Assembly: GCA_013152695.1 (NCBI GenBank)
Contig: JAADFV010000061.1
Coordinates: 1 to 10,240 of the forward strand
DNA length: 10,240 nt
Direction: 5' to 3'
Source: Chloroflexota bacterium
GTDB lineage: Bacteria > Chloroflexota > Anaerolineae > J102
The notes under the pieces are model-generated. The model was given only the letters and a program-made list of their open reading frames with translations. It was not told the origin of the DNA and searched no databases. Position numbers and translations under genes: made by a program. Positions 1-7,507 of this stretch are shown one piece after another; position 1 is the stretch's first letter, and each line of letters begins with the position of its first letter.

Positions 1-911
1 TCTGCCCGTTTGCGCAGAAGAAGAATGGGTGCCTGCGGCGAAGTAAGAGCTCGCGCCGCCTCGTCATCAAGCTCAACCAACTTACATACTTGCTCCAAGT
101 CGCGAGCCATGAGAGCGAAAGGTTTGTAGGGGCGGGGTTTGCGTTCTCGCAATAAAGCCACAGCCTGAAAATCTCGGGCATCACAGAGCAAATGGAAGCC
201 GCCGAGACCCTTCACCGCCACAATCTGGCCTGAACGCAGGGCCTTGGCCGTATGCAAAAGCGCCTCATCTCCCGAAACAGTGGCAACAAAGTGTGCTGAT
301 CCGGCATCTCGTTCATACAAGCTCAGGGAGGGCCCGCACAGCGCGCAGGCATTGGGCTGGGCATGAAAACGACGGTCGCGGGGGTCCTCGTACTCCTCCT
401 GGCAGTCGGGGCACATGGGGAAACGGCGCATGGTAGTGTGTGGCCGGTCATAAGGCAAAGCCTGAATGATGCTAAAACGAGGACCACAGTTGGTACAATT
501 CGTGAAGGGATAGCGGTAACGCCGGTCGGTTGGGGAAAATACTTCGCTCAGGCAGTCGGGACAAGTGGCAATGTCGGGAAGAACGAGGACGGTTTTGCTG
601 CCACTTTCCTCAGAATGGCGGATTTCGAAGCTTTGAAAGCCGTTAGCCGACAACCATGTGCTTGTGAGGGAATGAATGAGAGCAAGAGGTGGTTTTTCTG
701 CCGGTAAACGTTCGAGAAAGGTCTCAAGAACGGGTCGTGGACCTTCTACCTCGATAAATACACCGCGGCTATCGTTGATCACCCAACCCTTCAGGCCCAG
801 CTCTGTGGCCAAACGATAGACAAAAGGCCGGAATCCCACGCCCTGTACAGCACCATGGATTTCCAGGCGCAGACGTTGTAAGGTGAGATCAGAATTTGTC
901 TTGAAGGGCAT
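1..911 (-). CDS. hypF: HypF, carbamoyltransferase for [NiFe] hydrogenase maturation (3' end beyond window)
   Basis: HypF uses carbamoyl phosphate and ATP to place a carbamoyl group on the C-terminal cysteine of HypE, the precursor of the cyanide ligands of the NiFe active site; it acts in the cytoplasm. The 303 visible residues begin with an acylphosphatase domain (about 11-100) carrying GAVQGVGFRPF with catalytic Arg28, and Asn46 in VINDSRG. Next come two Cys4 zinc-finger-like motifs (C117/C120/C139/C142 and C167/C170/C189/C192), then the start of the YrdC-like nucleotide-binding domain (VAVKGLGGFHLLCDA, then RERKPRPYKPFALM). Full-length HypF is about 750 residues, so the Kae1-like catalytic half lies beyond the left edge. 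The ATG at 911 fits the family start; I see no clear Shine-Dalgarno. It follows hypB by 47 nt on the same strand and is probably cotranscribed with it. The frame is open throughout. Confidence 0.95.
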   Translation of the reverse strand, partial: MPFKTNSDLTLQRLRLEIHGAVQGVGFRPFVYRLATELGLKGWVINDSRGVFIEVEGPRPVLETFLERLPAEKPPLALIHSLTSTWLSANGFQSFEIRHSEESGSKTVLVLPDIATCPDCLSEVFSPTDRRYRYPFTNCTNCGPRFSIIQALPYDRPHTTMRRFPMCPDCQEEYEDPRDRRFHAQPNACALCGPSLSLYERDAGSAHFVATVSGDEALLHTAKALRSGQIVAVKGLGGFHLLCDARDFQAVALLRERKPRPYKPFALMARDLEQVCKLVELDDEAARALTSPQAPILLLRKRA

Positions 912-958
912 TTTCAGACTTTGGGTGGCTAGAGGCAGTGTTTTTCTGTCTTGCTCGA

Positions 959-1609
959 TCAGGCAGAGTACCGCGCGAGTAGCCACTGTACCCAGGCATC
1001 TACGCCCTCACCCGTCTTACAGGAAAGGACAAAGAGGGGCACGTCTTTGTTGACCATGTCCAGGCCACGACGGAAGTAGTCTATATCGAATTCAAAAACG
1101 GTGATGAGGTCTGCCTTATTGAGCAATACCACGTCTGCCGTGGCAAACATGCCGGGATATTTGTAGGGCTTATCATGGCCTTCGGGTACGCTAGCGACAA
1201 CGACATTAAGGTCGGTACCGAGCTTAAAACTGGCAGGACAGACGAGATTACCGACATTTTCGATAAAAAGCAAGTTGATATCGGCCAACGGCAGGTTGGT
1301 CAAGGCGGTTTTAACCATGGGCGCATCGAGATGACAGCCTCCGCCCGTGTTGATTTGCACGACAGGAATGCCGCGGGCAGCAATTTTATCAGCGTCGATA
1401 CTCGAGGCTAAATCACCCTCGATGACACCGGGATGAATGCCGGCGCCAAGGCGTTCGCTCGTGGCTAGAATCACACTGGTTTTACCGGCGCCCGGTGACG
1501 CCATGAGATTGAGGGCAAAGATATCAGTTTGGTCGAGAAGGTTGCGATTTTCCAACGCCACCTGGTCGTTAGCACTAAGGATGTTTTTGACGATTGGAAT
1601 GTTAGACAT
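959..1609 (-). CDS. hypB: HypB, GTPase for nickel insertion into [NiFe] hydrogenase
   Basis: HypB is a SIMIBI-class GTPase that, with HypA, delivers nickel to the hydrogenase large subunit. From the ATG at 1609 the product is 216 residues. In order it shows the P-loop MASPGAGKTSVI, EGDLASSIDADKI with the switch acidic residues, GGGCHLDAPMV (the conserved Cys-His metal-site segment), ENVGNLVCPASFKLG (second metal-site cysteine), NKADL for guanine specificity, and SCKTGEGVDAWVQWL at the end. It lacks the N-terminal CxxCGC high-affinity nickel motif and any long histidine stretch found in some HypBs. An in-frame TTG at 1654, overlapping the hypA stop, would add 15 residues. I prefer the ATG because MSNIPIVKNILSANDQVA matches the usual N-terminus. 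It sits between hypA (41 nt upstream) and hypF (47 nt downstream). Confidence 0.95.
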   Translation of the reverse strand: MSNIPIVKNILSANDQVALENRNLLDQTDIFALNLMASPGAGKTSVILATSERLGAGIHPGVIEGDLASSIDADKIAARGIPVVQINTGGGCHLDAPMVKTALTNLPLADINLLFIENVGNLVCPASFKLGTDLNVVVASVPEGHDKPYKYPGMFATADVVLLNKADLITVFEFDIDYFRRGLDMVNKDVPLFVLSCKTGEGVDAWVQWLLARYSA

Positions 1610-1650
1610 GATGCTTTGAGATGAGTGAGAATGGAATTGGAAATAATAAA

Positions 1651-1995
1651 TCAATCGACTTCGATACTTTCGACATAGAACTCACGGCCACCGACGACTT
1701 CTAGGCGAAAACCACCACAAATCGGGCATTGGGGCAAGAGGGGCGGGCTGACCTTGAACTGATGGGCACAATCAAGACAGGTAGCTTGCGCTGGTTCACG
1801 CCGAAAGTGGAGTGTTGCGCCGTCAGCGACGGTATTCTTGCTAAGGAGATCAAAGTAGAATTGTACCGAATCATCGACGATGCTGGTGAGGTCGCCGATC
1901 ACCAGATAGACGTCACGAACGCGCCTGGCATCGTTGCTCTGGGCCGTTTCGATGACAATATCCAGAATGCTCTGCGTGATGGGAAGTTCGTGCAT
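1651..1995 (-). CDS. hypA: HypA, nickel metallochaperone for [NiFe] hydrogenase
   Basis: HypA binds nickel and works with HypB to load the hydrogenase large subunit. The product is 114 residues, the usual family length. It begins MHELPITQSILDIV, where the N-terminal amine and His2 are the known nickel ligands. A structural zinc site is formed by C73LDC76 and C90PIC93. The start is fixed by the invariant MHE and by an in-frame TAG 14 codons upstream; no strong Shine-Dalgarno is visible. It is the first gene of the visible minus-strand operon, followed by hypB. Its promoter must lie in the AT-rich divergent region facing rpsB. The homologue HybF has the same fold, but the pairing with hypB and hypF favours a general HypA role. 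Confidence 0.95.
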   Translation of the reverse strand: MHELPITQSILDIVIETAQSNDARRVRDVYLVIGDLTSIVDDSVQFYFDLLSKNTVADGATLHFRREPAQATCLDCAHQFKVSPPLLPQCPICGGFRLEVVGGREFYVESIEVD

Positions 1996-2122
1996 ATCGT
2001 TGGCGACGGCTTCGGAAGTAGTATCAAGCCACTCGAGCTATGATCGAACTCGAGCAATAAGAAACATTTCGTTGTTATGTGAAATATAATCAATCATGAT
2101 GTATTACCTGAGATATTAACAG

Positions 2123-2155
2123 ATGGTGGCAGAAGACACCATGACCAAGGTCATG
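2123..2155. promoter_or_regulatory. Overlapping inverted repeats, possible operator
   Basis: Two inverted repeats overlap. ATGGTG (2123-2128) pairs with CACCAT (2137-2142) across 8 bases. CATGACC (2140-2146) pairs with GGTCATG (2149-2155) across a 2-base centre, giving a nearly perfect 16-bp palindrome. The short-centre palindrome is typical of a dimeric regulator site. The shared bases mean the two RNA hairpins could not form together. The position between divergent hypA and rpsB suggests control of one or both; no binding protein can be named. Confidence 0.35.
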
Positions 2156-2281
2156 TTGAGTGCGTCCTCCCCTCACATCTTTCAAAAAAAGGGGAGCTTT
2201 TCATCTACTTTAGAGAAATACTCGAACCCTCTCCAACAGGATGACAGCCCCTCTGAAATGCATCTCTCGATGAGCAGTAAT

Positions 2282-2311
2282 TTGGTGAAACCACGAGATT
2301 TACGCTATAAT
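2282..2311 (+). promoter_or_regulatory. Candidate sigma-70-type promoter for rpsB
   Basis: A perfect TATAAT at 2306-2311 is preceded, with an 18-base spacer, by TTGGTG at 2282-2287, which matches only the TTG of the -35 consensus. A start near 2318 would give a leader of about 146 nt before the rpsB ATG. It is the best -10 match in the divergent region and points toward rpsB. The weak -35 limits confidence. Confidence 0.5.
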
Positions 2312-2391
2312 TTTCAGTTGGGCGCCGAGTGCGCTCATTTATCAATCCAACCCTATTCCCTATCTCACACGCCCTTACTGTCCCAAAGCTC

Positions 2392-2415
2392 GTGCCAGGT
2401 GCCTACATCTGGTGC
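2392..2415 (+). promoter_or_regulatory. Stem-loop in the rpsB leader
   Basis: GTGCCAG (2392-2398) can pair with CTGGTGC (2409-2415) as a 7-bp stem including two G-U pairs, with a 10-base loop. It lies about 50 nt upstream of the rpsB ATG and inside the leader predicted from the TATAAT at 2306. Autoregulatory leaders for S2 are known in other bacteria, but I do not recognise this as one of those families, and a stem of this size can arise by chance. Confidence 0.25.
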
Positions 2416-2464
2416 TTTGACTCAAGGTGAGGGCGGAGGCCAAACAAATCAAGGAGTATAGAAT

Positions 2465-3427
2465 ATGGCCATTGTAAGCCTCAAGACACTGCTCGAGGCG
2501 GGCGTACATTTTGGGCACCGTACCAAGCGTTGGAACCCGAAGATGAAGCCTTTCATCTTCACGGAACGCAACGGCGTGCACATCATTGATCTTCAGCAAA
2601 CGGTTTCGCAATTACAAAAGGCGTTTGACTTTACGCGCGACGTCGCTGCTAATGGCGGTACAGTCTTATTTGTCGGTACCAAGCGCCAGGCAGCCGATAT
2701 CATCGCCAATGAGGCCCAACGCTGCGAAATGCCTTACGTCAACAAACGTTGGCTGGGCGGCACGCTCACGAACTTCACGACCATTCGCTCTCGTGTCGAT
2801 TACATGATTGAGTTAGAGCAACGGCGCGATTACGGCGAATTTAGTCGTCTTCCCAAAAAAGAAGTGCTCAAACTGAATGAAATGATCGAACGGTTGAACC
2901 TCCGTGTCGGCGGGCTCCGTTCCCTCACAAAACTTCCCGATGCTGTCTTTATCGTCGATATCAGGCGAGAAGACCTGGCTGTCAAAGAAGCATCTAAACT
3001 CGGTATCCCGATCGTGGCTGTGGTTGATACCAACTGCAACCCCGATCCCATCGACTACATCATTCCTTCCAACGATGATGCCATTCGTGCCATCAAATTG
3101 ATGGTAGGCAAAATCGCCGATGCTGTCATCGAAGGCCGCAACATGCGAGAAGCCCTTGCTGCCGAGGATGCGGATGAAGCCGAAGAAGTGGACCGAGATA
3201 AACCCCGTCGCGCCCGTGCCCTTCAGAAGGAACGCCCTGAAGACGAGCTGCTGGGGCCATCCACGCTGGCAAAACTGGCCGAAGGCTATGGTTCGGATGA
3301 AGAGGGTGAACCTACCCCCGAACCCAAGAAAACTGCCAAACCCCAACCTGCCCCAGAAGCTGAAGAAACCCCTAAAGCGGCAGATACCGAGGCAGTCGAA
3401 GCAAGCGAAAGCAATAGCGATAGCTGA
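2465..3427 (+). CDS. rpsB: 30S ribosomal protein S2, with long charged C-terminal tail
   Basis: S2 is a late-assembling protein of the small ribosomal subunit. The core (about residues 1-230) carries the family hallmarks: [20 protein letters not shown] at the start, [34 protein letters not shown], and [12 protein letters not shown] followed by [16 protein letters not shown]. The start is supported by AAGGAG at 2451-2456, eight bases before the ATG. The protein is 320 residues against about 240 for E. coli S2. The extra ~90 residues (about 231-320) are low-complexity, rich in Glu, Asp, Ala, Pro and Lys, and probably disordered. The gene is followed by an intrinsic terminator and then tsf, the usual partner. 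Confidence 0.97.
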   Translation: MAIVSLKTLLEAGVHFGHRTKRWNPKMKPFIFTERNGVHIIDLQQTVSQLQKAFDFTRDVAANGGTVLFVGTKRQAADIIANEAQRCEMPYVNKRWLGGTLTNFTTIRSRVDYMIELEQRRDYGEFSRLPKKEVLKLNEMIERLNLRVGGLRSLTKLPDAVFIVDIRREDLAVKEASKLGIPIVAVVDTNCNPDPIDYIIPSNDDAIRAIKLMVGKIADAVIEGRNMREALAAEDADEAEEVDRDKPRRARALQKERPEDELLGPSTLAKLAEGYGSDEEGEPTPEPKKTAKPQPAPEAEETPKAADTEAVEASESNSDS

Positions 3428-3445
3428 GCCTCTTTGAAATCAGAG

Positions 3446-3517
3446 ACCTCCGAGGCCGCCCTCTCGTTCAGTAACCATGCTCGCTTGGGATGAACAGATA
3501 ACCTCGGAGGTTTTTTT
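3446..3517 (+). terminator. Intrinsic terminator after rpsB, long branched loop
   Basis: ACCTCCGAGG (3446-3455) pairs perfectly with CCTCGGAGGT (3502-3511), a 10-bp GC-rich stem followed directly by a run of seven T (3511-3517). The enclosed 46 bases are longer than a normal terminator loop and can fold an inner stem GTTCA (3466-3470) / TGAAC (3491-3495). It lies 19 bases after the rpsB stop, so it should end or attenuate transcription before tsf. Confidence 0.75.
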
Positions 3518-3658
3518 ACGCCATCCAACCCTTGTTTCTATCCATACCCTATTTGTGGCGAGATAGCCGCTGGTTGTCTTGGCAATCAGCACTCATCATT
3601 AGACTAACTCATCTACCGCAATTACATCATCATTAAACAAACTCAGGAGATCTATAAC

Positions 3659-4252
3659 ATGCAAATTACCACAGCAATGGTGAAAGACCTGCGAAAAGCA
3701 ACCGGTGCCGGCGTATTGGACTGCCGAAAAGCCCTGGATGCTGCCGAAGGCGACTTCGATAAGGCCGTCACTTTACTGCGCGAAAAAGGCCTGGCGGCAG
3801 CAGCCAAAAAAGCCAGCCGCGAGGCCAATGAAGGTCTGATTGGTCATTACATTCACATGGGTGCCAAAGTAGCAGCCCTGGTCGAGGTCAACTGTGAAAC
3901 AGACTTTGTAGCCCGCACCCCTGAATTTCAGGAACTTGCGCATAACCTGGCCATGCACGTCGTCGCTGCACGGCCTCTGTATCTCACCATCGAGGATGTC
4001 CCTGCCGAGGTACTGGAGCAAGAAAAAGAGATTTACCGCAAGCAACTGGCCGAAGAAGGCAAACCCGAGAACATTATCGACCGCATCATCGAAGGTAAGC
4101 TCAGTAAATTCTATGAGCAGACCTGTTTGATGGAACAAGGTTTTATCAAAGACCCCGACATCAAGATCAAGGAACTCATCACCAACCATATCGCCAAATT
4201 AGGCGAAAATATCCGTGTGCGCCGCTTTGTCCGCATGGAAATCGGCGGTTGA
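3659..4252 (+). CDS. tsf: Elongation factor Ts, short form
   Basis: EF-Ts is the guanine-nucleotide exchange factor that recycles EF-Tu-GDP in the cytoplasm. The 197-residue product has the N-terminal UBA-like domain with [16 protein letters not shown] (11-26), the second signature [11 protein letters not shown] (76-86) with the TDF that inserts into EF-Tu, and a C-terminal [18 protein letters not shown] segment. E. coli EF-Ts is about 283 residues; this short version with one core subdomain resembles the Thermus protein, which works as a dimer. CAGGAGA at 3645-3650 supports the ATG. The terminator after rpsB implies its own promoter in 3518-3650 or readthrough. The best candidate I see is weak: TTGGCA at 3579-3584 with TAGACT at 3600-3605, a 15-base spacer. 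pyrH follows after 27 nt. Confidence 0.96.
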   Translation: MQITTAMVKDLRKATGAGVLDCRKALDAAEGDFDKAVTLLREKGLAAAAKKASREANEGLIGHYIHMGAKVAALVEVNCETDFVARTPEFQELAHNLAMHVVAARPLYLTIEDVPAEVLEQEKEIYRKQLAEEGKPENIIDRIIEGKLSKFYEQTCLMEQGFIKDPDIKIKELITNHIAKLGENIRVRRFVRMEIGG

Positions 4253-4270
4253 GCACAGCACTCTGTGTGA

Positions 4271-4996
<726 letters not shown>

Positions 4997-5001
4997 CAAC
5001 C

Positions 5002-5039
5002 CAAGCCGGGCATGATGACATGTCCGGCTTGTCTGTTTT
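5002..5039 (+). terminator. Intrinsic terminator after pyrH
   Basis: A 13-bp stem, 5002-5014 with 5019-5031, forms from CAAGCCGGGCATG and CATGTCCGGCTTG with one G-U pair and a 4-base loop ATGA. It is followed by TCTGTTTT. It begins 6 bases after the pyrH stop codon and looks like a classic Rho-independent terminator closing the tsf-pyrH unit, although the T run is interrupted by one G. Confidence 0.85.
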
Positions 5040-5050
5040 AGCACTAATGA

Positions 5051-5133
5051 TTTACACTATTGCTTCGAAGCGAGATGGCTTCGTCAATAGTCGCTAGCTG
5101 CTGGTCGGTAGGCCTTCGTCATTGCAATGTAAA
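5051..5133. repeat. Repeat-like element with terminal inverted repeats and inner hairpin
   Basis: The element opens with TTTACA (5051-5056) and closes with its reverse complement TGTAAA (5128-5133). Inside is a strong hairpin: ACTATTG (5056-5062) pairs with CAATAGT (5085-5091), and CGAAGC (5066-5071) with GCTTCG (5078-5083), leaving loop GAGATG. Near the right end CATTGCAATG (5120-5129) is a perfect 10-bp palindrome. The ATTGCTTCG and CTTCGTCATTGC pieces resemble short palindromic intergenic repeats scattered in many bacterial genomes. No other copy lies in this window, so calling it a repeat family is inference. Confidence 0.4.
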
Positions 5134-5218
5134 CCATTGCACGTAAGAGGCTCCTATTTATGACGGTAGGAATGTTTCAAAGGGCGAACCCGTCACAACT
5201 TCTTACCTTCTTCCGATA

Positions 5219-5275
5219 GCTATTTTTACCCGTTTTTGCCAAGCTTGCGCCTTAGCACCAAGCTTCGAAAATAGC
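5219..5275. repeat. Long stem-loop upstream of frr
   Basis: GCTATTTT (5219-5226) pairs perfectly with AAAATAGC (5268-5275). Inside, AAGCTT at 5241-5246 and again at 5260-5265 is self-complementary, so the two copies can pair as an inner stem. CTTAGC (5251-5256) could instead pair with GCTAAG (5280-5285), giving an alternative fold. The structure lies about 100 nt before the frr start. It could be part of an frr leader RNA or only a chance palindrome. Confidence 0.3.
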
Positions 5276-5373
5276 GTTTGCTAAGTTGCCGGATTGCCTG
5301 CTTTGAAATCAGAATTTAAGCACTTCATTTCGTATGATCTTGACGCAGTTGTCCCCCACATGGAGGTTTAGCT

Positions 5374-5931
5374 ATGATTGATGACGTCAAGCAAGAAGCC
5401 AAGGAACGTATGGAAGGCGCCATTAGGTCGCTGAAAAGCGATCTTGCTTCGATTCGCACCGGGCGAGCTTCTCCTGCTTTACTCGATCATGTCCGGGTTG
5501 AGTATTACGGTGTACCTACACCTATCAACCAATTGGCTGTGATCACGATCCCCGAGCCGCGCCTCATTGCCATACGCCCCTTCAGCCCCAGCGACATCGG
5601 TATGATCGAGCGTGCTATCCTGAAATCCGACCTGGGCCTCAATCCCTCCAATGATGGCAAGCTGATTCGCCTCACCATTCCCCAATTAACAGAAGAACGC
5701 CGTCGCGATTTGAGCCGTCAGGTGAAAAAACGAATCGAAGAAGCACGTGTGGCTATACGCAACATTCGCCGTGATGCTATTTCCGATCTTCGCGATTTTG
5801 AAAAAGAAAGTCTGATCACAGAGGACGATCTGCACTTGGGCACAGAGCAAATTCAGGAACTAACTGACGAGTATATCAAACGCATCGATGAAATCGGTGA
5901 AGCCAAAATCGCCGAAATTATGGAAGTGTGA
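5374..5931 (+). CDS. frr: Ribosome recycling factor
   Basis: RRF, with EF-G, splits the post-termination ribosome so the subunits can be reused. The 185-residue product matches the family length. Visible motifs are [12 protein letters not shown] (26-37), [12 protein letters not shown] (44-55), [20 protein letters not shown] (87-106) with TEERR following, the basic helix [19 protein letters not shown] (117-135), and ITEDD (148-152). The ATG is supported by GGAGG at 5362-5366, seven bases upstream. pyrH lies 377 nt upstream beyond a terminator, an unusually wide gap for this gene pair. uppS follows closely, so frr, uppS and cdsA probably form one transcription unit. Confidence 0.97.
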   Translation: MIDDVKQEAKERMEGAIRSLKSDLASIRTGRASPALLDHVRVEYYGVPTPINQLAVITIPEPRLIAIRPFSPSDIGMIERAILKSDLGLNPSNDGKLIRLTIPQLTEERRRDLSRQVKKRIEEARVAIRNIRRDAISDLRDFEKESLITEDDLHLGTEQIQELTDEYIKRIDEIGEAKIAEIMEV

Positions 5932-5969
5932 TCGCGGGACTGATTCCAATCCTTCGTGAGTTTAAGCTT

Positions 5970-6704
5970 ATGTCTCGACCCCAACATTCGCCTGCCCCAG
6001 ATATCGCCCCCGACCGACCGGTACCCCAACACATCGGCATCATCATGGATGGCAACGGCCGTTGGGCAAAAGCACGGGGGCTACCACGCCAGGCCGGCCA
6101 CCGCGCCGGCACCAAAAACATCCGCCGCGTACTTGAAGAAGCGGTGCGCCTGGGGATCAAAGTGCTCACGGTCTATGCCTTTAGCACCGAAAATTGGGGA
6201 CGCCCCCAGGATGAAGTCAAGCATCTCATGTGGTTGATCAGTAAAAGTATCCATGATGAATTAGACGAACTGGATGCCAACGGCGTACAGATTCGCCATA
6301 GCGGTCGTATGGAGGGTGTCTCTCCGCAACTGCAAAAAGAGATTCGCAGTGCTATTGAACGCACCAAACACAACGACAAAATCATTCTCAATGTTGCCTT
6401 CAACTATGGGGGCCGTGCCGAAATTGTAGATGCAGTAAAACGCATTATCGAAGACAAAATTGCTGCCGAAGATGTAGACGAAGATCTGATCGCTCAGTAC
6501 CTCTACACCGCGGGCTTGCCTGATCCCGATATGATTATTCGCACGGGTGGCGAGTACCGGCTTTCTAATTTCCTCACCTGGCAGGCAGCCTATGCCGAAT
6601 ATTATGCCACGCCCACCTTCTGGCCAGACTTCGATGAGGCAGAATTGCGCCGCGCTGTCGCCGTCTATCAGGGTCGAGAACGGCGGTTTGGATTGGTGAA
6701 ATAG
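5970..6704 (+). CDS. uppS: Undecaprenyl diphosphate synthase (cis-prenyltransferase)
   Basis: UppS adds eight isopentenyl units in cis to farnesyl diphosphate, making the C55 carrier lipid for peptidoglycan and other wall polymers. The 244-residue product has [17 protein letters not shown] (21-37) with catalytic Asp27, GHRAG (43-47), [10 protein letters not shown] (70-79), [15 protein letters not shown] (141-155), and [15 protein letters not shown] (191-205), whose Arg191, Glu195 and Arg197 match the diphosphate/Mg-binding residues of the family. An alternative GTG start at 5928 would overlap the frr stop by four bases (GTGA, a coupling arrangement) and add 14 residues. I prefer the ATG at 5970 for family length, but the choice is uncertain. 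The stop is 5 nt before cdsA. It acts at the cytoplasmic face of the membrane. Confidence 0.96.
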   Translation: MSRPQHSPAPDIAPDRPVPQHIGIIMDGNGRWAKARGLPRQAGHRAGTKNIRRVLEEAVRLGIKVLTVYAFSTENWGRPQDEVKHLMWLISKSIHDELDELDANGVQIRHSGRMEGVSPQLQKEIRSAIERTKHNDKIILNVAFNYGGRAEIVDAVKRIIEDKIAAEDVDEDLIAQYLYTAGLPDPDMIIRTGGEYRLSNFLTWQAAYAEYYATPTFWPDFDEAELRRAVAVYQGRERRFGLVK

Positions 6705-6709
6705 CGGCT

Positions 6710-7507
6710 ATGTTGCGACAACGTGTCCTCAGCGCCGTCGTACTGATCCCTCTTGTCGCCTTAATCTGGTGGGTAGGCGGTTGGTGGTATACAGGATTTA
6801 TCGCCCTTTTTACCCTGGTAGCCACTTGGGAATTGCTGCATTTATTACAACGTGAATCCTTTTTCACGCCCATTACCCCTTTTGCTTTGCTGATCACGGC
6901 CTGGCTGGTACTCGAAGCGGGTCTACCGGCCAATAGCGAGCGTTTTCAGTTGCTGTTGGTGCTTTCGATTCTGGCTGGGCTGGTAATCGCTCTATTTCTG
7001 CCCCGACCGCACGCAGCCAGTGATTTGTTGCTGAGCCTCGCTGCCGCCATTTATCTGGGTTTTACCCTACGCTTTTTGGTATCCCTGCGTTTACTTCCTG
7101 ATAATGGCTTACAATGGGTGGCTCTGGCCGCCTTGACGACCTGGCTCACTGATACCGGTGCTTATTTTGTTGGCCTCGGCATAGGCAAACATAAGTTGTG
7201 GCCACGTATCAGCCCCAAAAAAACCTGGGAAGGGTGGTTTGGGGGACTGTTTGTGGGGACGATTGCGGCCAGTTTGCTTGCCCCCTTGTTGATTCCCTCC
7301 CTCAGCAGCTGGCAAGGCGTGCTGATCGGCCTAACCGTGGGAATTGGCGGGCCCTTTGGTGATTTGAGTGAATCCCTCTTCAAACGCCAGGTCGGCGCTA
7401 AAGACTCCTCCCATCTCATCCCCGGCCATGGCGGCTTTTTCGACCGCGTGGACTCCTTTATTTTTGTGGGGCCGTTGCTGTATCTGCTTGCCCTGTTGTG
7501 GGCTTAG
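6710..7507 (+). CDS. cdsA: Phosphatidate cytidylyltransferase (CDP-diglyceride synthase)
   Basis: CdsA converts phosphatidic acid and CTP to CDP-diacylglycerol, the branch point of phospholipid synthesis, in the cytoplasmic membrane. The 265-residue product is strongly hydrophobic, with about eight or nine membrane segments (roughly 8-27, 28-47, 57-72, 80-98, 105-127, 133-155, 175-195, 203-217 and 250-265). The family signature lies at 222-248: SLFKRQVGAKD, then IPGHGGFFDRVD, with the conserved Lys, Asp, His and Asp residues. SPKKTWEG (168-175) and the Asp at 148 are also typical. It starts 5 nt after uppS, so translation is probably coupled. Its 3' end overlaps the oppositely oriented birA by 50 bases, with no terminator in between. 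Confidence 0.95.
   Translation: MLRQRVLSAVVLIPLVALIWWVGGWWYTGFIALFTLVATWELLHLLQRESFFTPITPFALLITAWLVLEAGLPANSERFQLLLVLSILAGLVIALFLPRPHAASDLLLSLAAAIYLGFTLRFLVSLRLLPDNGLQWVALAALTTWLTDTGAYFVGLGIGKHKLWPRISPKKTWEGWFGGLFVGTIAASLLAPLLIPSLSSWQGVLIGLTVGIGGPFGDLSESLFKRQVGAKDSSHLIPGHGGFFDRVDSFIFVGPLLYLLALLWA

Larger units (their letters stand above)
1996..2464. other. Divergent non-coding control region between hypA and rpsB
   Basis: About 470 bases without a convincing gene on either strand; the short open frames here have no recognisable protein character. The side facing hypA (about 2056-2120) is AT-rich and probably holds the hyp promoter, but I cannot pick a convincing -35/-10 pair there. Next to it is a pair of direct repeats of ACTCGAGC at 2031-2038 and 2048-2055, 17 bases apart start to start; the first lies just upstream of hypA. 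Then come overlapping inverted repeats at 2123-2155 and an inverted repeat at 2167-2173/2190-2196. The rpsB promoter candidate (2282-2311) and an rpsB leader hairpin (2392-2415) complete the region. Confidence 0.7.
5040..5373. other. Structured non-coding gap between pyrH and frr
   Basis: About 330 bases with no gene that I can support on either strand. Several inverted repeats are present, listed separately (5051-5133 and 5219-5275), plus TGACGG (5161-5166) with CCGTCA (5190-5195). A promoter for frr is expected here because of the terminator after pyrH. TATGAT at 5333-5338 is a possible -10 box, but no matching -35 lies at proper spacing: TTGAAA at 5303-5308 is 24 bases away. The frr Shine-Dalgarno GGAGG is at 5362-5366. 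Confidence 0.6.

Noticed and set aside
363..707. Plus-strand open frame of 114 codons with a hydrophobic N-terminus resembling a signal peptide
   Set aside because: It lies wholly antisense to hypF, whose acylphosphatase and zinc-finger motifs are clear, and has no recognisable domain.
2123..2461. Possible 112-codon protein upstream of rpsB
   Set aside because: It covers the probable promoter and leader of rpsB, lacks a good ribosome binding site, is low-complexity in Ser/Gln/Leu, and resembles nothing I know.
2813..3346. Minus-strand open frame of 177 codons within rpsB
   Set aside because: It is the antisense shadow of S2; the Phe/Gly-rich composition is typical of reverse-strand reading and there is no motif.
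5303..5338. TTGAAA and TATGAT as an frr promoter
   Set aside because: The spacer is 24 bases, too long for a sigma-70 promoter, and no better -35 is seen for the TATGAT.
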